From an uncultured Caryophanales bacterium (GTDB lineage Bacteria; Bacillota_I; Bacilli_A; RFN20; CAG-449), in contig CAMCEE010000005.1 in assembly GCA_945873815.1 (NCBI GenBank), positions 1 through 64,000 of the forward strand: a DNA stretch of 64,000 nt, written 5' to 3'. The notes under the pieces were generated by a model. The model worked only from the letters and a program-made list of their open reading frames with translations. It was not told where the DNA came from and ran no database searches. Both the position numbers and the translations under genes were made by a program. Shown here piece by piece: positions 1 to 6,546 of this stretch (position 1 is the first letter of the stretch; each line of letters opens with the position of its first letter).

Positions 1-19
1 GTTAATTATAACAGAAATT

Positions 20-54
20 GAGTCATTATTCTTTAGAATAATGGCTCTTTTTCT
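20..54 (+). terminator. Rho-independent terminator of a gene upstream of the window
   Basis: An 11-bp stem (GAGTCATTATT with AATAATGGCTC, one G-U pair) closes a 6-nt loop and is followed by a T-run. It would end a plus-strand gene lying before base 1. Confidence 0.75.
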
Positions 55-73
55 AGCTTTTTTATAAATTAAA

Positions 74-118
74 AAGGACTGTAAGAAACAATCAATCATG
101 ATTTATTTCTTTACAGCC
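74..118 (-). terminator. Terminator of the TerB-like gene
   Basis: On the minus strand, CTGTAAAGAAA pairs with TTTCTTACAG across a short AT-rich loop, then TCC and a T-run follow. The hairpin begins inside the stop codon region of the minus-strand gene that ends at 111, so it is the natural end of that transcript. Confidence 0.65.
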
Positions 119-542
119 CCTTAGCAAATATTTCGGAAATAAGAGCTTCCTCAGATTCGGTAATTGAATTATCGATAGTCATTATTGATAAACCAAAGAT
201 TAATGCTGACATTTGCGTATCCGTATCCATTTTTAATATCATTTCTCTAGTTTGTTCTTTAAATGTTTTGTCATTTCCATCTTCTGTGATTTTTTCAAAT
301 TGTTCTTCTGTGAAATTCACTCCAAATGTTTTATTGAATAATTCACGTTCTAAAGAAGTGCAAACATGATCTGCATATGTAAATAATTTTACTAACGAAA
401 AGAAGATGTCCCCGACTTCAATTTCGCTTAAATTGTGCTTATCTCCATATGCCTCAATCTCTTTTACTGCTTCTTTAGCGTATATGATTTTTTGTTCTTT
501 ACGCATTGCATTTATTTGGTTAATTGTATCTTTTAGTGCCAT
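111..542 (-). CDS. TerB-like (tellurite-resistance TerB fold) protein
   Basis: A soluble, acidic, all-helical protein of 143 residues. The pattern of short amphipathic helices ending in an Asp/Glu-rich turn (IDNSITESEE near residue 125) resembles the TerB / DUF533-type fold. These proteins are thought to bind metal or sit beside membrane stress complexes, but no activity can be read from the sequence. The start ATG (540–542, complement) has a GGAG about 10 nt upstream. The gene runs opposite to its right-hand neighbour, and the 543–716 gap must hold both promoters. The family assignment is by pattern only. Confidence 0.55.
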   Translation of the reverse strand: MALKDTINQINAMRKEQKIIYAKEAVKEIEAYGDKHNLSEIEVGDIFFSLVKLFTYADHVCTSLERELFNKTFGVNFTEEQFEKITEDGNDKTFKEQTREMILKMDTDTQMSALIFGLSIMTIDNSITESEEALISEIFAKGL

Positions 543-716
543 TTATTTACTCCATATATCTTTATTATATAATCATAATATGTTCTCTAACAATATTTAT
601 AGTGATTATCGAATAATTTTGCAATTAAAAATTTTATGCAGTGTTTATTATAAACAATATGATTATGTTTACATTACGCTTTTATGATTTTACAATGTTT
701 ATAGGAGGATATTTTT

Positions 717-1472
717 ATGGATTTATTCTTTTGTATATGCGTTCTATTTTCATTTGGTTCAATGATAGGGTGGGTTATTGAATTATTATTTAGACGATTT
801 TTCTCATCAAAAAAATGGATTAATCCTGGCTTTTTAGTTGGTCCTTATCTCCCTTTATATGGATTTGGATTATCAGGATTATTTCTCATCGATTATTTTA
901 TAGATTTTGAAAAATGGATTAATTGTGCTCCTTGGGTAAATGATTTGCTTGTTATTGTTATTATGACTTTAGTAATGACTTTGATTGAATATATCGCTGG
1001 AATTATTTTCATTAAGGGAATGGGAATAAAATTATGGGATTATTCTGATAGAAAAGGGAATATACAAGGTATTATATGTCCATTATTTTCCTTATTTTGG
1101 GGAATAATCGCAGCTTTCTTCCATTTCGTTATTATGGGTGTATGTGAAAAGTATCTTAGTTGGTTTGCTTCTTCATCACTAAATAATGCTTGGCTTCCAT
1201 TCTTGCTTGGAATGTTCTATGGAATCATCATCGTTGATTTTGGATATTCTTTAAAAATTACTACCAAGATTCGTTCATTTGCAAAGGAGCATAATATAGT
1301 TGTTAGATATGAAGAATTGAAAAAGCATATTCGTGATTTCCAAGAAAAAGCTAAGGAAAAGATTTCATTCGTTCTTCCTTTTAAATCTGGTTTATCATTG
1401 AGTGAACAACTTAAATCATACTTAAATAGGGTAAAAGAGGGAATTTCAGATTATAAAAACAAGAAAAAATAA
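717..1472 (+). CDS. PF06541-type integral membrane protein (putative ABC transporter permease, CmpB-like)
   Basis: A 251-residue membrane protein with about five hydrophobic segments. The N-terminal stretch has FGSMIGWVIE followed by NPGFLVGPYLPLYGFG, the hallmark of the PF06541 putative ABC-transporter family common in gut Firmicutes. The C-terminal ~60 residues are charged and probably cytoplasmic. The family name implies transport, but no ATPase partner lies nearby and the substrate is unknown. The ATG follows a clear AGGAGG. It stands alone: the next gene has its own promoter. Confidence 0.75.
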   Translation: MDLFFCICVLFSFGSMIGWVIELLFRRFFSSKKWINPGFLVGPYLPLYGFGLSGLFLIDYFIDFEKWINCAPWVNDLLVIVIMTLVMTLIEYIAGIIFIKGMGIKLWDYSDRKGNIQGIICPLFSLFWGIIAAFFHFVIMGVCEKYLSWFASSSLNNAWLPFLLGMFYGIIIVDFGYSLKITTKIRSFAKEHNIVVRYEELKKHIRDFQEKAKEKISFVLPFKSGLSLSEQLKSYLNRVKEGISDYKNKKK

Positions 1473-1551
1473 TACTTATTTATTGATGATATTATTTATT
1501 TCAGCGATAGATAATAAAAATAGGAAAAAATATATTATATTTATAACATAA

Positions 1552-1580
1552 TTGACAATAAATTACATTTTATTTAAAAT
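1552..1580 (+). promoter_or_regulatory. Sigma-A-type promoter for the four-TM gene
   Basis: TTGACA at 1552–1557, a 17-nt spacer, and TAAAAT at 1575–1580. GACAAT (1554–1559) and ATTGTC (1579–1584) form an inverted pair that brackets the promoter and could be an operator; that last point is inference. Confidence 0.7.
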
Positions 1581-1632
1581 TGTCTTGTATAGTTCAATTT
1601 TATCGTGAAACACATAAGGGGGACGTGTATTT

Positions 1633-2814
1633 ATGAATAAAGTTAAAACAAGATGTGCAGATTTAAATTGCGCAAAATTTCATTATGGTAGCAAACAAAT
1701 GTTCTTTGAATTGAAAATATTCAAATTCATTTTGTACTCCTTGAATATCATCCCAGTTGCAATTTGCTTTTTGCCTACTTCTGATAATAATGTAAAAATC
1801 GCTTGTTCATTAGTATCATTTGGTTTAACGTTACTTAATGAAGTCTTCTCTCAACTTATCGCTGATTTTAAAGAAAAAGCTATTCTTCTTCAACAATTAT
1901 ATGAATCAACTATAACAGGTTCTACATTTTCCAAAATTGAATATGATAGAGAATCAACTAATGAAATGCATGAATTAGGAATTAGAAAAGGGAATCCTCG
2001 TTTCTTTAAAGCAAAAAAGGTTCATATTGTTGATGTACCTGAAGATATATCTGATGATTATAGTTATTTATATATCGCACGTCAAACTGCTGCAAAGACT
2101 AGATTCCTATTAAGCCGTCAATTTTATTTCTATATGATTTTACTTGCAGTAATTGCTACTGTATTAGTATTTGCAACAACATTTATTGGTGACACACAAT
2201 ACAGTCTATATTACATTATCTGTTTCTGGCCATTAATTGTTCCTCATATTAGAAATGCTTCTTCATGTAAGAAGGCTTCAAGACAATGTGTAAAGATCTG
2301 CGCTGATATTGATAACTTCTTCGCAGATGGAGATGATTCAATCGAAAGACTTGCAAGATTCTATTTCTATGTACAAAATATAGAATTTGAAATGATGGTT
2401 ATGAAGCCAATAATCTTCAAAATTATTGAAAAACTTTGTTCACGTCAAATTAGAACACTTTCACAAGGTGTTACATATCGTTTTAAGGAAGCAATTACAG
2501 AATTGAAGAGTAAGAAATACATCTCTCAACCAAAAGGAAAATCATTGATTACTAAGATTGATTACGATTTAGAAACGCTAAAGAAGAAAGAATTAGCTGC
2601 AAAACAAAAGAAAAAGGAAGAATCGCTAAAAAAATCTGAAGTGATAATGGCTAAACCTACTGAATCGGTTGATTTAGGAAAGAAGAAAACTCCTACTCAA
2701 CCATCTAAGAAGGTTGAAAAAAAGACTACTGATGCAGCTAAAAAGGCTGCTCCTAAAAAGGTTGAGAAGAAAGTAGTTTCTAAAACTCCATCAAAAAAAG
2801 GTGCAAAAAAATAA
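1633..2814 (+). CDS. Four-TM protein resembling S-4TM putative pore-forming effectors, with a lysine-rich tail
   Basis: 393 residues. Two hydrophobic helices near the N-terminus (about 30–47 and 55–75), a ~90-residue soluble part, two more helices (about 178–200 and 205–220), a second soluble part, and a Lys/Ala/Pro-rich tail from about 310 (repeated AAKKAAPKK-like units). The 2TM–soluble–2TM–soluble plan matches the S-4TM family, known as predicted membrane-disrupting effectors associated with nucleotide-signalling defence. No nucleotidyltransferase or sensor gene adjoins it, so it would be an orphan effector or simply a housekeeping membrane protein. The histone-like tail is not typical. 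The ATG follows GGGGG. It has its own promoter and terminator, so it is monocistronic. Confidence 0.45.
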   Translation: MNKVKTRCADLNCAKFHYGSKQMFFELKIFKFILYSLNIIPVAICFLPTSDNNVKIACSLVSFGLTLLNEVFSQLIADFKEKAILLQQLYESTITGSTFSKIEYDRESTNEMHELGIRKGNPRFFKAKKVHIVDVPEDISDDYSYLYIARQTAAKTRFLLSRQFYFYMILLAVIATVLVFATTFIGDTQYSLYYIICFWPLIVPHIRNASSCKKASRQCVKICADIDNFFADGDDSIERLARFYFYVQNIEFEMMVMKPIIFKIIEKLCSRQIRTLSQGVTYRFKEAITELKSKKYISQPKGKSLITKIDYDLETLKKKELAAKQKKKEESLKKSEVIMAKPTESVDLGKKKTPTQPSKKVEKKTTDAAKKAAPKKVEKKVVSKTPSKKGAKK

Positions 2815-2821
2815 TTTCTTG

Positions 2822-2858
2822 ATGTACTTGATTCAATATCGAGTACATTTTATTTTTC
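2822..2858 (+). terminator. Terminator after the four-TM gene
   Basis: ATGTACTTGAT (2822–2832) pairs fully with ATCGAGTACAT (2838–2848), allowing one G-U, and is followed by a T-rich run. Confidence 0.8.
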
Positions 2859-2878
2859 TTGCATATCTTAATAGTGAT

Positions 2879-3685
2879 ATGAAGAAAATAATCTCAAACC
2901 TCATTACTCCTTTTAACTCTGATTTAGAAGTCGATTACGACAATTTGAATAAGATAATTGAAATGAATGAACGTAATTCCATTGATGAATTATCTTTATT
3001 CTCATTAACGAGTGAGACCTTGAATTTGAATGAAATAGAAAAAAGAAATATATACAATTATGTTAAAGAGAATTCAAAATTAAATCGAGTTATTAATATT
3101 TATTCTTCCGACATTAACGAAGTGATTGATAAAACAAAAATGTATAATGTTGATGATACTATCTATTTACATAGACCATATTTATATGAAGTAAAAAGAG
3201 AAGATATTCTCGATTTTTATGAGAGTATTATTGTAAGACTTTCATCATATAAGTTCTATTTAGAATGTGATGGATTAATAAGGAAGGATTTATTGAGATT
3301 GATTAAGCATAATAATGTGAAAGGAATTGTCTTAAAAGACGTGTATTATGCGACAAAGGAAAATGAATTATTTGATAAAGTAATTATTGAAAATGATAAT
3401 AATATTACTAATCATGTATTTGATGGGTATGATAAATATATATCAAATATCGCGTTTGCGTTTGGAAATATTATTAATGAGATAATAGAGGATTCAAAGA
3501 TCCATTTTAAAAACATCTTACTTTATTCATATTTGGATTTAGTCAATGAGGTATTTAATGAGTTACCACTTCCTATTAATGTAAAGTATTATTTATCATT
3601 AAAGGGAATAGAAAGAATGATGAATTATAAGATTCCGCTCTCGTTTGATAATAATACATATAATCATTTTGATTTACTAATCTAG
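2879..3685 (+). CDS. Degenerate dihydrodipicolinate synthase / N-acetylneuraminate lyase (DapA) family protein
   Basis: 268 residues from the ATG at 2879; the frame is open upstream to 2801 but that stretch crosses the terminator and is not DapA-like. The N-terminus (NLITPFNSDLEVDYDNL) matches the DapA start. The usual GTTGE phosphate-binding motif is SLTSE here. A lysine in GIVLKD falls near the Schiff-base lysine, and LPLPINVKYYL matches the late NPIPVK motif. The catalytic tyrosine region (usually YNVPSRTG) is not recognisable. The fold is probably a TIM barrel, but aldolase activity is doubtful. No good ribosome site is seen, so translation may be weak or leaderless. It is not next to other lysine or sialic acid genes. 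Confidence 0.6.
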   Translation: MKKIISNLITPFNSDLEVDYDNLNKIIEMNERNSIDELSLFSLTSETLNLNEIEKRNIYNYVKENSKLNRVINIYSSDINEVIDKTKMYNVDDTIYLHRPYLYEVKREDILDFYESIIVRLSSYKFYLECDGLIRKDLLRLIKHNNVKGIVLKDVYYATKENELFDKVIIENDNNITNHVFDGYDKYISNIAFAFGNIINEIIEDSKIHFKNILLYSYLDLVNEVFNELPLPINVKYYLSLKGIERMMNYKIPLSFDNNTYNHFDLLI

Positions 3686-3729
3686 GAAAGAGTATTTCAT
3701 CTAGATAATGTAAAATCCTGATAAAATTA

Positions 3730-3738
3730 TGTTATAAT
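3730..3738 (+). promoter_or_regulatory. Extended -10 promoter for holA
   Basis: TG-T-TATAAT forms a consensus extended -10; no good -35 is seen 17 nt upstream. It lies about 50 nt before the holA start. Confidence 0.6.
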
Positions 3739-3789
3739 GGGTAAGTCTTAAAGAAATTCTTATAAAATAGAATTCAATGGAGTTTATCG

Positions 3790-4773
3790 ATGGTTATATT
3801 AATTTATGGTAGTCAATACCCATTAATCAGTAAAAGATGTAAAAAAGTAGTTTCTTCGATTTTAGGTGAAGAAATTGATGATTTTTCTTATGTCAAATTA
3901 AATGCAAAAGAAGTTTTGGTTCAAGATATAGTTTATGAGTGTTCACTTCTTCCATTAGGTGGAAAGAAGGTAGTTCAAGTAGATAATCCATATTTTTTAG
4001 GAACGATTAAAGATAAGGTGGATATTGAAAAGAATCAGAATTATGATGAATTAGTCGAATATATTGATAAGGATAAATCAGAAGAGGTATATTTACTTTT
4101 TTTTATCGAAATTGATAAATTAAATGAAAAGAGTGAAGTAGTTAAAGCTTTGAAGAAAAATGCGAATATTTATTTTGAAGAGGGTTTAACTATAGATTCG
4201 CTTCGTCAAAGCGCAGGATTATATTTTCAAAAGAAAGGATGTACTATTTCGGAAGGTGCAATAAATCTTTTATTTGAAAGAATTGGTGATAATGTAACTA
4301 GTTTTATCCAAGAGGCGGATAAATTGTCATTATATAAAAAAGATATAAAAGAAGAGGATGTTGCAGTTATGGTTCCAATTCCTCTTGAACAAAATGCTTT
4401 TAATATATGTGAGAATTTGATTAATGGTAATATCTCTACCTCTTTAAAAACATTTAGAGATTTAATTGTTCAAAAGGAAGAACCAGTATTAATTTTGAAT
4501 CTTCTAGCTTCTCAATTTAGAACATATCAAGAGGTATCGTATTTATATACAAAAGAGAAAATGTCTCTAGATAATATTGCAAAAGAATTAAAGATGAATC
4601 CTTATCGAGTAAAGATTTTATGTCGTACTTTAGTTAGATTAGATTATTCATCTATCTGTAATATTATGGAACATCTTTATTCTATTGATTGTAAGATAAA
4701 AGGAATGGAGATTGATCCTGTTAATGCAATTGAATTATTCATAATTAATTTTTGCGATATAAAAGGCAAATAA
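3790..4773 (+). CDS. holA: DNA polymerase III subunit delta
   Basis: 327 residues, the normal size. HolA is the clamp-loader subunit that opens the beta clamp. The N-terminus (ILIYGSQYPLISKRCKKVV), the early SLLPLGGKKVVQVDNP segment and the C-terminal helical collar region (around ILNLLASQFRTYQEV) are characteristic of the family. It lacks a real P-loop, as expected for delta. The ATG follows GGAG. In many Bacilli holA lies next to rpsT, which is absent here; a GerE-like regulator follows instead. Confidence 0.9.
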   Translation: MVILIYGSQYPLISKRCKKVVSSILGEEIDDFSYVKLNAKEVLVQDIVYECSLLPLGGKKVVQVDNPYFLGTIKDKVDIEKNQNYDELVEYIDKDKSEEVYLLFFIEIDKLNEKSEVVKALKKNANIYFEEGLTIDSLRQSAGLYFQKKGCTISEGAINLLFERIGDNVTSFIQEADKLSLYKKDIKEEDVAVMVPIPLEQNAFNICENLINGNISTSLKTFRDLIVQKEEPVLILNLLASQFRTYQEVSYLYTKEKMSLDNIAKELKMNPYRVKILCRTLVRLDYSSICNIMEHLYSIDCKIKGMEIDPVNAIELFIINFCDIKGK

Positions 4774-4814
4774 TTATTTTTTTCATATACTAAGACGTAT
4801 AGGAGTGATCTATT

Positions 4815-5018
4815 ATGCCTTCAATATTAACTAAACGGGAACGGGAAGTATTTGAACGAGTAATCATTAATAAGACGACAAAAGAAATTGCAGATCAATT
4901 GTTCATTTCTGAAAAAACTGTACGCAATCATATATCTAATGTTATGCAAAAACTTGGTGTTAAAGGTAGAGCACAAGCTGTATGTGAGTTATTAAGAATG
5001 AATGAATTGGAATTATAG
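4815..5018 (+). CDS. GerE/LuxR-type single-domain HTH regulator
   Basis: 67 residues that are almost entirely a LuxR-type helix-turn-helix: LTKREREVFERV, then the recognition part SEKTVRNHISNVMQKLGV and RAQAV. This size and layout match GerE, the small late sporulation regulator of Bacillus, and related stand-alone LuxR domains. No receiver or ligand domain is present. Whether it has a sporulation role cannot be told from the window. The ATG follows TAGGAG. It is 41 nt after holA and could be cotranscribed. Confidence 0.85.
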   Translation: MPSILTKREREVFERVIINKTTKEIADQLFISEKTVRNHISNVMQKLGVKGRAQAVCELLRMNELEL

Positions 5019-5036
5019 ATAGAATATCGTTTTTTC

Positions 5037-5065
5037 TTGAGATTTCTTTTACTATAGTTTAATAT
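5037..5065 (+). promoter_or_regulatory. Promoter of the manganese riboswitch transcript
   Basis: TTGAGA (5037–5042), a 17-nt spacer and TAATAT (5060–5065), placed directly ahead of the riboswitch aptamer. Confidence 0.6.
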
Positions 5066-5072
5066 ATTCTTG

Positions 5073-5164
5073 TAAATGAGGAGTAGCTTACTCGGTTAAT
5101 ATCGTCAAGACATGTGAAAAACATCGGTATTAACAATCCTAACAAGATTTGGCGAGATCATTAA
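5073..5164 (+). ncRNA. yybP-ykoY (manganese) riboswitch aptamer
   Basis: The order and bases of the conserved core are visible: GGAGTAGC (5080–5087), CGTCAAG near 5103, a small hairpin with GTGAAAAAC, CATCGG, TTAACAATC, and GGCGAGATC (5151–5159). TAAATGA (5073–5079) and TCATTAA (5158–5164) can form the closing P1 helix. The 3' strand of P1 is also the 5' strand of the following terminator, so metal binding should free transcription (an ON switch), as known for the Mn2+-sensing yybP-ykoY class. Confidence 0.75.
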
Positions 5165-5190
5165 CGATAATGTCGTTAGTGATTTTTTTT
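5157..5190 (+). terminator. Riboswitch-controlled intrinsic terminator
   Basis: ATCATTAACGA (5157–5167) pairs with TCGTTAGTGAT (5173–5183) with one G-U, then eight T. It shares bases with the riboswitch P1 helix, so the two structures exclude each other. Confidence 0.85.
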
Positions 5191-5209
5191 CTAACGGGAA
5201 AGGATTTTT

Positions 5210-5401
5210 ATGAAATACGATGAAGTAGAATATATCTACGATAGAGATGAAGTATTGAAATCTAAGAAAACGATTAAGCTTAGTGACATCGATGTATTAT
5301 CTTCCATGATTGGAATAAGATTTTTATGTCAAATAAGAAGAAATCAAAGAAGAATGAAAAGAAGAATAGCTCGTAATATTTTAAGAAATATTCATAAATA
5401 A
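5210..5401 (+). CDS. Small basic protein of unknown function under the manganese riboswitch
   Basis: 63 residues. The first ~30 are mixed and acidic (KYDEVEYIYDRDEV); the second half is a very basic amphipathic stretch rich in Arg (RRNQRRMKRRIARN). There is no membrane segment. I do not recognise a family. The ATG follows AAAGGA and begins 20 nt after the riboswitch terminator, so it is the first gene read when the switch is on. The basic helix might bind RNA, DNA or membrane surface, but nothing proves a role. Confidence 0.55.
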   Translation: MKYDEVEYIYDRDEVLKSKKTIKLSDIDVLSSMIGIRFLCQIRRNQRRMKRRIARNILRNIHK

Positions 5402-5538
5402 TGATTTTAAACTGTAATGATTTATGTATAAATCGTTAAATTTCACAATGAGAGGATGAATGGAAATAAGGATAATCACTGTGTAGATATTTTGTAATGA
5501 ATTCATAGAAGAAGAAATATTTTTATATAGGTGGTTTT

Positions 5539-6267
5539 ATGATTTTTTTACTTGATTTTGATTCTAATATCGATGTAATTCTCTTTATTATTCAGATGAT
5601 TGGATGTATCTCTTTTGCAACTAGTGGAGCAATCACTGCTTTAAGAAAAAAAGTTGACATTTTAGGTGTTTGGATTCTAACTCTTATTGGGATATTTGGG
5701 GGAGGCTTATTAAGAGATTTAATTATTAATAATGGACCTCCTCATATTTTTTGGGATTCTCAATATTTGATTCTTGCACTAGCTGCTATTATTATTTCTA
5801 CAATATGGTTTTTCATTGCTTATTATAAAAAGACTGTATTTATAATTGATATTCATGCTCACGACTTATGGATATATGTGATAGATGCGCTTGGAACAGC
5901 AATATTTTGTATATATGGGGTAAAGGAAGCGTATGATGCCATTCCAGTAAATGCCTCTTTAATTGAAAAATATGTGTTTGTAATTACTCTTGGGGTTATT
6001 TCAGGTGTAGGAGGTAGAATGTTTAGAGATGTCTTTATAGGTGAGATTCCTAATATTTTTAAAAAGCATTGTTATATTACACCCAGCATTATTGGAAGTA
6101 CTATATATGCAATTTTGTATTCTTTGAATGTCAATGATATTTTTTCTATTTGCATTAGCAGTGGAAGCGTAGTTGTATTAAGGAGTTTAGCGTCAATTTA
6201 TCGATGGAATCTTCCTTCTGCAAAAGCGTATAATATGTTATTAGATGAAAAAGAAAAGAAAATATAA
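5539..6267 (+). CDS. TRIC-family (UPF0126) membrane protein
   Basis: 242 residues with about seven hydrophobic helices in two internally similar halves. ATSGAITALRKKVDILGVW and the motif GIFGGGLLRDLII are diagnostic of UPF0126/TRIC; the second half repeats it as GVISGVGGRMFRDVFIGEIP. Bacterial TRIC proteins form trimeric cation channels. The ATG follows an AGGTGG. The 137-nt gap after the small basic gene has no convincing terminator, so it may lie in the same manganese-riboswitch operon, which would suggest a link to metal or counter-ion balance. The operon link is inference. Confidence 0.85.
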   Translation: MIFLLDFDSNIDVILFIIQMIGCISFATSGAITALRKKVDILGVWILTLIGIFGGGLLRDLIINNGPPHIFWDSQYLILALAAIIISTIWFFIAYYKKTVFIIDIHAHDLWIYVIDALGTAIFCIYGVKEAYDAIPVNASLIEKYVFVITLGVISGVGGRMFRDVFIGEIPNIFKKHCYITPSIIGSTIYAILYSLNVNDIFSICISSGSVVVLRSLASIYRWNLPSAKAYNMLLDEKEKKI

Positions 6268-6275
6268 TTGAATAA

Positions 6276-6304
6276 TTGAATTAATTTTTATGATTATTTA
6301 TAAT
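6276..6304 (+). promoter_or_regulatory. Promoter of the alaS T-box leader
   Basis: TTGAAT (6276–6281), a 17-nt spacer, and a perfect TATAAT (6299–6304). Confidence 0.75.
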
Positions 6305-6311
6305 GGTTTTG

Positions 6312-6530
6312 CAATCGATGAAAAAGATTATTTATTGATTTTATATTTAGAGAGAATATGGATGGTGAAAATGTTCTATAATTCAATAAATTGCTACTTT
6401 GGAGATTTAGGGTAATTCCTACGTTTGATCTACGTTATAGATTATTAATTAAGAGCTCATTTCAATAGAAATGTTGAATCAGGATGGTACCGCGAATTTT
6501 TCGTTCCTGTATTTCGGTACTTTTTTTATT
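6312..6530 (+). promoter_or_regulatory. T-box leader with an alanine specifier
   Basis: The 3' end has the canonical T-box AGGATGGTACCGCG (6481–6494) opposite CGTTCCT (antiterminator). GTACCG can instead pair with CGGTAC ahead of a T-run (terminator, ending about 6528). Stem I carries the AGAGAGAAT/GGATGGTG elements (around 6350–6367). A GCT codon (6393–6395), followed by ACTTTGGAG, sits in the specifier position and reads alanine, which fits the alaS gene behind it. Uncharged tRNA-Ala should switch transcription on. Confidence 0.9.
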
Positions 6531-6546
6531 TTTTGGAGGTATGTTT

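Noticed and set aside
2801-2878. N-terminal extension of the DapA-like gene
   Set aside because: It runs through a terminator hairpin and does not look like the family; the family pattern starts at the ATG at 2879.
5402-5538. A second riboswitch or small RNA between the 63-residue gene and the TRIC gene
   Set aside because: Only weak imperfect pairing (around 5445–5485) is visible, with no known motif and no T-run.
6484-6546. Upstream extension of the alaS reading frame
   Set aside because: The extra codons lie in the T-box antiterminator/terminator, and the ATG at 6541 touches the ribosome site; 6547 has the right spacing.
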